A stretch of 64,000 bases of DNA from Cedecea neteri (GTDB lineage Bacteria > Pseudomonadota > Gammaproteobacteria > Enterobacterales > Enterobacteriaceae). How positions within the stretch are numbered: position 1 is the first letter of the stretch; every line of letters begins with the position of its first letter. The notes beneath the pieces were generated by a model. It did no database searches. It had not been told where the DNA came from and was given only the letters and a program-made list of their open reading frames with translations. The stretch is from NCBI RefSeq assembly GCF_000758305.1, contig NZ_CP009458.1, positions 4,901,437 through 4,965,436 of the forward strand, given 5' to 3'. Of this stretch, positions 26,211 to 35,304 are shown one piece after another. The translations under genes and the position numbers were made by a program.

Positions 26211-29200
26211 TTAAAGTACGCCGGTGCTAAGGGCCTGACGCAGCAGATGGGCTTTGTCATGAGCCGGATTAAGGGTTAATAACTCCTCCAACCGCTGGTT
26301 GAAGGAGGCGATATCCCCCAGGCCAAACCACCCAAGCGCTTCCACGAACAGGCAATGCTGCTGATGTTGTTTCCGCGGGTCGCCATTGAGCGCAATCAGG
26401 TCCGGCAGGGAAACGGCGAAGAAATCGGCCTCAACCCCGTCGTCACGGTGCGCCTGTGCCCAGTCAACAAAGGCTTTGAAGTGCTGGTGGGCCGCCTCAA
26501 GCTCTCCCAACTGCTTGAGGGCCATAGCCTGATAGAAGAGGTAGTCTACGGGTTGGTCGTTGTAGTAGCGCCCGGCCGCCAGGGAACTCCCGCCTTTCAA
26601 CGCCTGCTGGAAGTAGGATTTAGCCAGTTCGCTACGCTGCTGAAGCTGCGCACAGCGGCCAAGCAGGAACCAGATATCGTTGTCGGTTTGCCCGACCAGG
26701 CGGCCTTCGCCGAGATTTTCCGGATAGCGCAGCGCCTGTTGTAACAACTCCTCCGCCTGGCCGTATTGGCCGGTAGCTATGCAGGCCAGGGCGCGGCGCT
26801 GTTGGCTGATAATGTACTGCCCCGTCACTTTGCCCTCGCCCCCCTCCCACGGGTGGAACTTGCGCTCGGCCAGCACTTTCGCGGCAGCGTCATGCTTACC
26901 GTGCTGGTTCCAAAGGCTCAGCAGCTCGGCGGTGAGATCGTCACGTTTTAGCGCGACGTCACGCTTCGTCTCCAGGCGGGCAAGACGTTCCTCCGGTGAG
27001 CGGCCGTTTTGCTTCAGCAGGAAGTCGAGTTCAAACAGGAAGCGCGCATTATCGGGTTCGAGATCCACCGCGCGCAGCAACAGCGTTTCAGCTCGCTGAA
27101 CGTCCTGCTCTTTGTTCCAGGCATGAATCGCCAGCACGCGCTGCACGGAGGCAAACTCCGGCATCTGTTTAGCGCAGAATGCCCAGCAGGTCAGCGCTTC
27201 TGCATAACGACGTTTGCTGTACCAGAAGCAGCCCAGCAGATACTGTGCAAAACCATCCTGTGGGAGGCGCATCAGCATTTGCACTTCATCCAGGGTGTTA
27301 GGGAAGCGAACGCGGGCGGTAAACTGCTCCCGAGCCAGTACAAGATAGCTCTGTTGCCGCTGAGGGTCAGATTCCAGCGAGGCCTGCCACAGCAGCGGCA
27401 TCGTTTCCTGCGCATTCAGGACGGAGAGCAGTTCACGCGCGGCATGCTCTGCCCCAAAGCTCATCAGCCAGCCGGCTAAAACGCTGGCGTTAGTGCCGCG
27501 CTGGCCTGTCACCTGCCGCAGCTTTTGCTTGTCATCTGCGTTCTGGGTGATCGCCCAGCGGGCATAGTGCAGGGCATAACTCAGCGGCCAGGCGGCAAGC
27601 TGTTGTTCAATCCACGCCAGCGCCTCAGCTTTTTCCCCTTGCTGAGACAGCGCCAGCGCTTTTAGCGCCATCGCAAGGTTATTAGAGGCGTTGAACTGCA
27701 GGCTTTGGGACACCAGCGTTAAAGCACGAGCGGTTTCGCCTTTGCGCATTGCCAGGCGGGCCAGGGCATAAAATGCCGCGTCCCGGCAGTTGCCGCTCCA
27801 GCTGGCCTTGTAGTAAGCATCGAAAGCGCCGTCGTAGTCCCCCAGGCGTTCTTTTGCTGAGCCAAGAAGCTGGCTGGCATCGCCGTTTTGCGGGTTTTTG
27901 TTCAGGCGATGGGCGCGCTGCAGCGCCGCGTCGGCATGCTCTTTGGCTTTTTGCCAGTTACCCCGGTTGAATTCGAGCGTGCCCAGGGCGACGTTACAGC
28001 GGGAGTCCAGCGGATCAATGTCCAGCGCACGCCGGTAGTAGTCGAAGGCTGAACGGCTGGCGTGCAGATACTGCTCCAGATGCTGGCCAATGAAATAAAG
28101 TTCGTCGCAGTTATCGATCTCTTCGGGCTTAGCCGGGGCCTGCGCCGCCTGTGGCAGAGGCAACTCTTCCGCGATGTGTTCCAGGTAGCTGAGCACCACT
28201 TCGCCTTGCGCATTGAGCAAACTCAGCGTGAGCCGCTGCGGCCAGTCGTCAGTCAACTGATGCTGCCAGGCTTCCGCCGGCTTCAGGCTGAGTGGCGCTT
28301 GCCACAGGACTACGCCGTCGCTTTCAAGGCGCAACGTCACTGCTTCAAGCGGGGAAATGGCGTAGAGGCCGAGTTCCAGCCTGCCCTGCTGACGCTCAAG
28401 CTTGATGGCCGCGTCGGTGCTGGCGTTTTGCAGCGTCCCCAGCTTGCTGTAAGGCAGGAAGTTTTGCACAAACACTTTTTCTTCAAACGGCGCCAGCCAG
28501 GTAAAGTCCGGCTGGTTGTCGGTGAACACACCGGTCATCAGCTCGATGTACGGGCCGTTGGTGTCGGTCAGGTTGCGATCCCAGGCCAGGCCAAAGTCGC
28601 AGTTGCCCCAGGTCCACTGCTTTTTGCCCGGTGATACATGGTGATCGGCAATGTGCAGCAGCCCGCCCTGTTCACCGTGGTGGTAGGCGCCAACAAAATC
28701 GTAATTCGACTTATCAGCCATGTAAGAGGTTGGCACCGGGATGTTTTTGTAGCGCGAGATATCCACGCCCGCGGAATAATCCACCTTGTAGTAGGTGCCG
28801 TGGGCAATCGGGAAGGCGGAAACGTCGCGTTTGCCGTGGTCAAACACCGCGGTCACGTCCGGCGGGAATACGCTCTGATGGTCGTCGCCGCCTTTCACTG
28901 CCGGGTTTGCCCACCACAGGAAGTGGCGCGGCGTGGCGTTGCCGTTAAAGACTTTGCCGGTAATTTCAATCAGCGCTTTTTCAGGGTAAAGAGTAAAGCC
29001 GGTCATCACCTGCAGACCGCGCATCGGTTCCACTTCACCCAGCCAGACGGTTTGCGCCCCGCTTTCGTGCTGCTGGAAAGTCACGTCCACTGGCAGAAAA
29101 GTGGTCGGGCGGTGGTGCTGCGGCCAGTTAAATTCGATCCCGCCGGAGATCCACGGCCCGATCAGGCCCACCAGCGCGGGTTTGACCACTTCGTTGTAGT

Positions 29201-29483
29201 ACACGAAGTCGCGCTCCATTACTTTGTCCCAGGCGCGGTGAATACGCCCGCCCAGCTCCGGCAGCAGCATTACGCGAATAAAATCGTTTTCCAGCCAAAC
29301 CGCCTGGTACTCGCGCATCTCACGTTTACCGGTCAGGGTGTCGATCACGCCATAGGGGTAAACCGCGCCGGAAGATCCCTGATAGACACGGTTTTCCAGG
29401 AACATCGGGTTTGGATCTTCTGCTCCGGTGGTCCAGGTCGGGAGTGAGATCGTTTCCTGCCAGACTTTAACGGCTCCGTACAT
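26211..29483 (-). CDS. yphG: YphG, DUF5107 (mutarotase-like fold) plus TPR protein
   Basis: 1090 residues (E. coli YphG about 1093). The N-terminal third is DUF5107, with GGIEFNWPQHHRPT and HFLWWANPAV as conserved blocks; a beta-sandwich related to galactose mutarotases is expected. From about residue 450 to the end it is a series of TPR-like helical repeats. No signal peptide, so cytosolic. No enzyme activity is established; carbohydrate binding or hydrolysis is an inference. First gene of a leftward unit with the sugar porter and YphB, divergent from the ROK gene yphH. Confidence 0.82.
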   Translation of the reverse strand: MYGAVKVWQETISLPTWTTGAEDPNPMFLENRVYQGSSGAVYPYGVIDTLTGKREMREYQAVWLENDFIRVMLLPELGGRIHRAWDKVMERDFVYYNEVVKPALVGLIGPWISGGIEFNWPQHHRPTTFLPVDVTFQQHESGAQTVWLGEVEPMRGLQVMTGFTLYPEKALIEITGKVFNGNATPRHFLWWANPAVKGGDDHQSVFPPDVTAVFDHGKRDVSAFPIAHGTYYKVDYSAGVDISRYKNIPVPTSYMADKSNYDFVGAYHHGEQGGLLHIADHHVSPGKKQWTWGNCDFGLAWDRNLTDTNGPYIELMTGVFTDNQPDFTWLAPFEEKVFVQNFLPYSKLGTLQNASTDAAIKLERQQGRLELGLYAISPLEAVTLRLESDGVVLWQAPLSLKPAEAWQHQLTDDWPQRLTLSLLNAQGEVVLSYLEHIAEELPLPQAAQAPAKPEEIDNCDELYFIGQHLEQYLHASRSAFDYYRRALDIDPLDSRCNVALGTLEFNRGNWQKAKEHADAALQRAHRLNKNPQNGDASQLLGSAKERLGDYDGAFDAYYKASWSGNCRDAAFYALARLAMRKGETARALTLVSQSLQFNASNNLAMALKALALSQQGEKAEALAWIEQQLAAWPLSYALHYARWAITQNADDKQKLRQVTGQRGTNASVLAGWLMSFGAEHAARELLSVLNAQETMPLLWQASLESDPQRQQSYLVLAREQFTARVRFPNTLDEVQMLMRLPQDGFAQYLLGCFWYSKRRYAEALTCWAFCAKQMPEFASVQRVLAIHAWNKEQDVQRAETLLLRAVDLEPDNARFLFELDFLLKQNGRSPEERLARLETKRDVALKRDDLTAELLSLWNQHGKHDAAAKVLAERKFHPWEGGEGKVTGQYIISQQRRALACIATGQYGQAEELLQQALRYPENLGEGRLVGQTDNDIWFLLGRCAQLQQRSELAKSYFQQALKGGSSLAAGRYYNDQPVDYLFYQAMALKQLGELEAAHQHFKAFVDWAQAHRDDGVEADFFAVSLPDLIALNGDPRKQHQQHCLFVEALGWFGLGDIASFNQRLEELLTLNPAHDKAHLLRQALSTGVL

Positions 29484-29599
29484 AGCAACTCTCCAGTAAA
29501 CAAATAACAGTGAATGGGGGATTGCCGACAGTTTGAAGCAGCTGATTATGATTTAATCGCTGAAAGCTCACGCAATACAGTTAATGAGGTTTAGTAAAA

Positions 29600-30793
29600 A
29601 TGCAGGAGTCAGGTCTCAATAATCAGCGGGTACGCCAGCTCAACCGACAAACGCTGATGACGCTGGTATGGCGGCACAAGCAACTGAGTAAATCGCAGTT
29701 TGCCCGCTACACCGGGCTGTCCATTCCCGCCGTCAGCAACATCCTTGAGGAGCTGGTCGATGAGGGTAAACTCAGCCATTCCAGCGAAAATCTCAGCAGC
29801 CGGGGGCTGAACAGCGGCAGCTACCAGATCCCGCCTGAAGGGGATTACATCCTCTGTATGAACGTCACCCCCACCAGCATTGAGAGCCAGCTGTGCAACG
29901 CCCAGCTTTCGCCGATAGCCGACTTTGAACGCCGTGCTATTGTGGCCCCTTCTCCGCAGGCGTTGCTGTCGGCCATTGAAGCTGTCTGGCAGCAGCAGCG
30001 AAAAAGCTGGCCGAAAAAAACCATCAACCTCGCATTGGGTATACATGGGCAGGTCGATCCCGTAACCGGCGTGTCGCAAACCATGCCGCAGGCGCCATGG
30101 CGGGAAGCGGTGGAAATTAAATACCTGCTGGAAGAGAAGCTGAACGTCGAAGTCCGGCTGGATAACGACTGCGTGATGCTGGCCCTGGCGGAGAAGTGGC
30201 AAAACAACGGCAATCGGGAAGATTTCTGCGTGCTTAACGTGGATTACGGCATCGGCTCTTCGTTTGTGATCAACGGGCAAATCTATCGAGGCAGTCTGTA
30301 CGGCAGCGGGCAAATTGGCCACACCATCGTCAACCCGGACGGCATGGCCTGCGACTGCGGGCGCTATGGCTGCCTGGAAACCGTGGCTTCGCTCAGCGCG
30401 CTGAAAAAACACGCCCGTATCTGGCTCAAAACGCACCCGGAGGCGCAGCAGAACGATCCGGAAAAGCTCACTTCCCGGCAACTGGTTCAGGCATTACATG
30501 CCGGGGATGAGAGAGTTGCCCGCTGGGTAGAAGATTCGGCCAATGCGATTGGGCTTAGCCTGTATAACTTCCTTAATATTCTCAATATTAACCAGATCTG
30601 GTTCTATGGCCGCAGCTGCGAGTTTGGCGAAAACTGGCTAAACGCGATTAAACAGCGGATTGGCTTTAATCCGTTCGACCACGGCGATGGCCTGCAGAGT
30701 CACGCCACGCAAATAAACTTCGGCCAGCTCACCCGCGCCCAGCAGGTGATGGGGATAGGCTATTTATATGCCGAGACTGCACTGATGGAATAA
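29600..30793 (+). CDS. yphH: YphH, ROK-family transcription regulator
   Basis: 397 residues, the E. coli YphH length. An N-terminal winged helix (about 15-75, RYTGLSIPAVSNILEELV) is followed by a ROK sugar-binding domain with the zinc motif CDCGRYGCLE. NagC/Mlc-like repressors of this type release DNA on binding a sugar or sugar phosphate. Divergent from yphG with a 116-base gap, it is well placed to control both arms of the locus. Confidence 0.88.
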   Translation: MQESGLNNQRVRQLNRQTLMTLVWRHKQLSKSQFARYTGLSIPAVSNILEELVDEGKLSHSSENLSSRGLNSGSYQIPPEGDYILCMNVTPTSIESQLCNAQLSPIADFERRAIVAPSPQALLSAIEAVWQQQRKSWPKKTINLALGIHGQVDPVTGVSQTMPQAPWREAVEIKYLLEEKLNVEVRLDNDCVMLALAEKWQNNGNREDFCVLNVDYGIGSSFVINGQIYRGSLYGSGQIGHTIVNPDGMACDCGRYGCLETVASLSALKKHARIWLKTHPEAQQNDPEKLTSRQLVQALHAGDERVARWVEDSANAIGLSLYNFLNILNINQIWFYGRSCEFGENWLNAIKQRIGFNPFDHGDGLQSHATQINFGQLTRAQQVMGIGYLYAETALME

Positions 30794-30924
30794 CGATATG
30801 GCGTCGGGCGTCATCAATAAAAAACATTCATTAACACAAACAACGTGGTAGAGGCGCAGCGGCAATGGCAGGCTCGGATGTTGTGTATTAACTTTAAATT
30901 GAGTCCACTACAGGCGAGCCCGCT

Positions 30925-31347
30925 ATGAACACACTACGCTATTTCGATTTTGGTCAATCTCGTGCCCTGATCCTGCTTATTGCCCGTATTGCGTTGATTC
31001 TGCTGTTCATTATTTTCGGCTTGCCGAAGATCAGCGGATTCAGCGGCACCGTGGCGTATATGGAACATCTTGGCACCCCACTGCCTACGCTTGCCGCCGC
31101 GATTGCGGTGTTTATGGAAGTTGTTGCTGCGATCCTGGTCATCATCGGGTTCTTTACCCGTCCGCTGGCCATTTTGTTTGTGTTTTATACCCTCGGCACG
31201 GCACTTATCGGCCACCATTACTGGAGTATGACCGGGGACGCCGTGATGCCTAACATGATTAACTTCTATAAAAACATCAGCATAGCTGGCGGGTTCCTGC
31301 TGCTGGCGGTCACCGGCCCTGGCGCGATATCCGTCGACAAGCGCTAA
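30925..31347 (+). CDS. yphA: YphA, DoxX-family inner membrane protein
   Basis: 140 residues, four membrane segments. MNTLRYFDFGQSRALILLI and GHHYWSMTGDAVMPNMINF match E. coli YphA. DoxX proteins are linked to redox or respiratory stress but the role is unknown. It sits between yphH and the ABC operon, followed by its own strong terminator, so it is probably transcribed alone or with yphH. Confidence 0.88.
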   Translation: MNTLRYFDFGQSRALILLIARIALILLFIIFGLPKISGFSGTVAYMEHLGTPLPTLAAAIAVFMEVVAAILVIIGFFTRPLAILFVFYTLGTALIGHHYWSMTGDAVMPNMINFYKNISIAGGFLLLAVTGPGAISVDKR

Positions 31348-31362
31348 ATTCCTTCCTCATTC

Positions 31363-31386
31363 AAAGGCCGCGTATGCGGCCTTTTT
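31363..31386 (+). terminator. Terminator after yphA
   Basis: AAAGGCCGC-GTAT-GCGGCCTTTTT is a clear Rho-independent terminator that separates yphA from the ABC operon. Confidence 0.9.
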
Positions 31387-31730
31387 CATTCGTTTCCCGC
31401 CCATTTTGCTTGATACGCTTCAGCTCACAATTTCGTAACATTTTTTTGCTGGCTGACGGCCTCTTTGGTGCCCCAAACATCCTTTGAACGGCAAATTGTT
31501 TATAAATTGTTATTTATATGTTTCATTTTTGACCATCAATTAACACTACCCTGTCCGTCCAGTCTGAAAAAACATCATATATTTAACCGTTTTTTAACCA
31601 AATAAGATCTAAAAATAAACAATTATGGGCGTGCATCACATTTAGAAAAACTGCGATTCATTCCCTCTTCCCTTCGTTGCTAGTCTCCTCTCCGTGACAT
31701 GCCTCAGTCCCTAATAAAAAAGGTACACCT
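31387..31730 (+). promoter_or_regulatory. Leader and promoter region of the sugar ABC operon
   Basis: AT-rich gap with no gene. It holds a direct repeat AAATTGTT at 31493-31500 and 31504-31511 (one helical turn apart), which could be a regulator site, and a TCACATTT half-site near 31636-31644 that could be part of a weak CRP site. A purine-rich ribosome site AAAAAGG lies just before the ATG at 31731. Promoter elements are not certain. Confidence 0.45.
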
Positions 31731-32714
31731 ATGAAATTCAAACTCGCATTACTCAGTGCAACCCTGATTTCTGCATGCATGTTGTCCGGTACGGCCGTTG
31801 CGGCGGATAAGTATGAAATCGCAGTGGTGGCGAAAGTCACCGGGATCCCATGGTTTAACCGTATGGAAACCGGCGTCAACGAAGCCGCAAAAAAACTCAA
31901 CGTGAATGCTTACCAGACCGGGGCTTCAACGCCCGATCCGGCTCAGCAGGTGAAGGTGATTGAGGATCTGATCGCCAAGAAAGTGAACGCCATTATCGTG
32001 GTGCCTAACGATGCCAAAGTACTGGAGCCGGTGCTGAAAAAAGCGCGCGATCAGGGCATCGTGGTGCTGACGCATGAATCCCCTGATCAGCAGATCGGCC
32101 AGTGGGATATCGAAACCATCGACAGCGAAAAATATGCTCAGGCCAACATGGACGAGCTGGCGAAAGACATGGGCGGCAAAGGCGGCTATGCGATTTACGT
32201 CGGGTCGCTGACCGTGCCGCTGCACAACGCCTGGGCGGATTCCGCCATTAAATACCAGAAAGAAAAATACCCGGATATGTTTGAGGTAACTTCGCGCCTG
32301 CCAGTCGCAGAGAGCATCGACAAATCCTATTCCACCACGCTTGATCTGATGAAAACGTATCCGCAGATGAAAGGCGTGATTGGCTTTGGTTCCCTCGGCC
32401 CAATCGGTGCGGGCCAGGCGGTGCAGAAGAAACGCGCGAAGGACAAACTGGCGGTTGTCGGCATTGCCATGCCGGGCCAGGCGGCACCTTACCTGATGCG
32501 CGGCGACATTAAAAAAGCGCTGCTTTGGGATCCTAAAGACGCAGGTTACGCGCTGGTTACCGTGGCCGATCAGCTGCTGCAGGGCAAAGCCGTGACCAAA
32601 GACCTGACCATTGACGGTCTGGGCAAAGCCGATGTCGACATGGATAAGAAAGTGATCCGCTTTAACAAGATCCTCGAAGTCACCAAAGATAACGCTCAGT
32701 CACTCGGTTTCTAA
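31731..32714 (+). CDS. Periplasmic sugar-binding protein (LsrB/RhaS-like)
   Basis: 327 residues with a signal peptide cleaved near GTAVAADK. The fold is the type-I periplasmic binding protein (Peripla_BP_4); YEIAVVAKVTGIPWFNRMET resembles autoinducer-2 and rhamnose binding proteins rather than E. coli YphF. It delivers a sugar to the ABC importer encoded downstream. Ligand not identifiable. First gene of a six-gene operon; hairpins after it probably allow higher expression than the other members. Confidence 0.82.
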   Translation: MKFKLALLSATLISACMLSGTAVAADKYEIAVVAKVTGIPWFNRMETGVNEAAKKLNVNAYQTGASTPDPAQQVKVIEDLIAKKVNAIIVVPNDAKVLEPVLKKARDQGIVVLTHESPDQQIGQWDIETIDSEKYAQANMDELAKDMGGKGGYAIYVGSLTVPLHNAWADSAIKYQKEKYPDMFEVTSRLPVAESIDKSYSTTLDLMKTYPQMKGVIGFGSLGPIGAGQAVQKKRAKDKLAVVGIAMPGQAAPYLMRGDIKKALLWDPKDAGYALVTVADQLLQGKAVTKDLTIDGLGKADVDMDKKVIRFNKILEVTKDNAQSLGF

Positions 32715-32741
32715 GGCACTCCGCCAACACCAGGGAAACCG

Positions 32742-32805
32742 GAATGCCGGTCAGCCGGCCGGCATTCTCCAACAAGATTATTTTGTGGCGCCCACGTCGG
32801 GCGCC
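32742..32805 (+). promoter_or_regulatory. Two hairpins between binding-protein and ATPase genes
   Basis: GAATGCCGG pairs with CCGGCATTC (32742-32767) and GGCGCCC with GGGCGCC (32787-32805). No U-tract follows. The first may protect the binding-protein mRNA; the second ends 16 bases before the ATPase ATG and could limit its translation. Confidence 0.6.
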
Positions 32806-32821
32806 GGCAGGGGCATTACCC

Positions 32822-34321
32822 ATGACCGACACATCCGCATTTATCACTCTTGAGAATATCAGCAAGCAATTCCCGGGCGTGCGGGCGCTGGATAACGTCA
32901 ATCTGACGCTCAGAAAAGGCGAAGTTCATTGCCTGGCCGGGCAAAACGGCTGCGGTAAAAGCACGATCATCAAAGTGATTTCCGGCGTCTATCACCCGGA
33001 AAAAGGGGCGCAAATCGCCCTCGACGGCAAACTGTTTCACAACCTGACGCCCACGCTTTCCGCCCATTACGGCATCCAGGTGATCTACCAGGATCTGTCG
33101 CTGTTCCCCAATTTCAGCGTGGCCGAGAATATCGCCGTGCACCGCTACCAGCCCGGCGGGAGCCTGTGGGTTAACCGCAGCGCGATGAAAGCTCAGGCGC
33201 TGGCGGCCATGCAGCGCATTGGCGTCACGCTCGACCCGGACAAAAAAGTCGAAAAACTCTCGATAGCCGATCGCCAGCTGGTAGCTATTTGCCGCGCCAT
33301 TGCCGCCGACGCCCGGCTAGTCATTATGGACGAACCCACGGCGTCGCTTACCCGCCAGGAGGTGAACGGCCTGCTCCGGGTGGTGAATGAACTCAAAGCG
33401 GACGGGATTTGCGTGGTGTTTGTCAGCCACCGCCTGGATGAAGTGATGGAAGTCGCCGACCGCATTAGCGTGATGCGCGACGGGAAGCTGGTCGGCACCT
33501 GGCAGGCCAGCGAGCTGGACAGCAACGAGCTTGCTTTCCTGATGACCGGGCAACGCTTCCACTACAGCCCGCTACCGGAAAAGCCGCCGGTAGAAAAACA
33601 GCCGATGCTGGAGCTGCGTGGACTCAGCCGCAAAGGCAAATACCACAACATCAATCTATCACTGCGCAGCGGAGAGATTGTTTCCATCGTGGGCCTGCTC
33701 GGATCGGGCCGCACCGAATTGTGCATGAGCCTGTTCGGCATGACGCAGCCGCAAAGCGGTGAAATGCTGATCGACGGCGTGCCGGTGACGTTTCGCAATA
33801 ACCACGATGCGATCAAACACGGCATCGGCTATGTGTCTGAAGATCGCCTGACTCAAGGCCTGATCATGGAGCAGTCGATCTACGACAACACGATTGTCAC
33901 GGTCTTCGACAAGCTTCATACCCGCAGCGGCCTGCTCGATCACGCCAAAGCCCGCAACCTGGTGGCCGATCTTATTCGTGAGCTAAACATCAAAGTCTCC
34001 GATGCCGGGCTGCCGGTAAAAACCCTTTCTGGCGGCAACGCCCAAAGGATTGCCATCGCCAAATGGGTGGCGACTAACCCACAAATATTGATCCTCGACT
34101 CACCCACGGTGGGCGTGGATATCGCCAACAAAGAAGGCATTTACCAAATCGCCCGTTCTCTGGCGGAACAGGGGCTGGCGGTACTGATGATTTGCGATGA
34201 AATCCCTGAGGCGTATTACAACAGCCACCGCGTGCTGGTGATGCGTCGGGGTGAACTGGTCGCAGAGTTTAATCCTCATCGCAGTAGCGAGCAGGACATT
34301 GCTGAGGTGGTCAATGAATAA
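32822..34321 (+). CDS. Sugar ABC transporter ATPase, two fused nucleotide-binding domains
   Basis: 499 residues with the RbsA/AraG/LsrA layout. NBD1 has Walker A GQNGCGKST at 40-48; NBD2 has the degenerate Walker A GLLGSGRTE and signature LSGGNAQR. The start at 32822 (MTDTSAFITL) is chosen; the upstream open frame runs through the hairpins. It energises uptake with the two permeases that follow. Confidence 0.9.
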   Translation: MTDTSAFITLENISKQFPGVRALDNVNLTLRKGEVHCLAGQNGCGKSTIIKVISGVYHPEKGAQIALDGKLFHNLTPTLSAHYGIQVIYQDLSLFPNFSVAENIAVHRYQPGGSLWVNRSAMKAQALAAMQRIGVTLDPDKKVEKLSIADRQLVAICRAIAADARLVIMDEPTASLTRQEVNGLLRVVNELKADGICVVFVSHRLDEVMEVADRISVMRDGKLVGTWQASELDSNELAFLMTGQRFHYSPLPEKPPVEKQPMLELRGLSRKGKYHNINLSLRSGEIVSIVGLLGSGRTELCMSLFGMTQPQSGEMLIDGVPVTFRNNHDAIKHGIGYVSEDRLTQGLIMEQSIYDNTIVTVFDKLHTRSGLLDHAKARNLVADLIRELNIKVSDAGLPVKTLSGGNAQRIAIAKWVATNPQILILDSPTVGVDIANKEGIYQIARSLAEQGLAVLMICDEIPEAYYNSHRVLVMRRGELVAEFNPHRSSEQDIAEVVNE

Positions 34322-35303
34322 CCCTCGTCTTTCCCGCCTGGCCGGGCAACATGAATTCTGGCTGGGTCTTCTGGTGGTGGCGCTGGCCGTTGGCCTGAGC
34401 ATCAGCACCGATGAGTTTTTGTCCCTCGGTAACCTGACGGACGTTGCCACCAGCTACGCCATTCTCGGCATTCTGGCCTGCGGGCTGTTCGTCGTGCTTA
34501 TTTCCGGGGGAATTGATATTTCGTTCCCGGCGATGACCGCCATTGCCCAGTACGTAATGGCAAGCTGGGTGATCGCCCACGGCGGTAATTTTGCGCTGGC
34601 GTTGGTGATTTCGATTGCCGTCGGACTGCTGCTCGGGCTTATCAACGGCTTCCTGGTTTACTGGCTGCGGGTCCCGGCGATTATCATCACCATTGCCACC
34701 CTCAACGTTTACTACGGCCTGTTGGTTTATCTCACCAAAGGTACCTGGCTGTACGGTTTCCCGGACTGGTTTATGAACGGCATTAACTGGTTCTCTTTCA
34801 CCGCCAAAGACGGTTACCAGTACGGACTGACTCTGCCGCTGCTGTGCCTGGCCGCGGTGATTATCTTTACCGCCGTGCTGATGAACTACACACGCCTTGG
34901 CCGCCAGATTTATGCCATGGGTGGCAACCGCGAGGCGGCGTCCCGTCTGGGGATGAACCTGCTTAAGCTGCACTTCTATGTCTACGGCTATATGGGCATT
35001 CTGGCGGGTATTGCCGCCGTCGTTCAGGCACAGATCACCCAGTCTGTCGCGCCAAACTCGCTGCTGGGCTTTGAGCTAACGGTTCTGGCTGCAGTGGTAC
35101 TCGGCGGGACAAGCATGAGCGGCGGGCGCGGGACGCTCACCGGCACGCTGCTCGGGGTTATCCTGCTGGCATTCTTACAAAATGGCCTGACGCTACTCAG
35201 CGTGTCCTCCTACTGGCACGCCGTGTTCAGCGGCGTGATTATCCTGGTCAGCATCAGCGCCACGGCCTGGAATGAAAAACGCAAACTCGCAAGGGAGCTT
35301 TGA
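34314..35303 (+). CDS. Sugar ABC transporter permease 1
   Basis: 329 residues, 8-10 membrane segments, BPD_transp_2 (RbsC/LsrC) family. The ATG at 34314 overlaps the end of the ATPase gene by 8 bases. The conserved ABC-contact loop ANREAASRLGMN-like stretch (GGNREAASRLGMN) is present. Pairs with permease 2 as a heterodimer, as LsrC-LsrD do. Confidence 0.88.
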   Translation: MNNPRLSRLAGQHEFWLGLLVVALAVGLSISTDEFLSLGNLTDVATSYAILGILACGLFVVLISGGIDISFPAMTAIAQYVMASWVIAHGGNFALALVISIAVGLLLGLINGFLVYWLRVPAIIITIATLNVYYGLLVYLTKGTWLYGFPDWFMNGINWFSFTAKDGYQYGLTLPLLCLAAVIIFTAVLMNYTRLGRQIYAMGGNREAASRLGMNLLKLHFYVYGYMGILAGIAAVVQAQITQSVAPNSLLGFELTVLAAVVLGGTSMSGGRGTLTGTLLGVILLAFLQNGLTLLSVSSYWHAVFSGVIILVSISATAWNEKRKLAREL

Positions 35304-35304
35304 G

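Noticed and set aside
31622..31645. Full CRP site upstream of the sugar-binding gene
   Set aside because: Only the TCACATTT half fits; the left half has almost no match.
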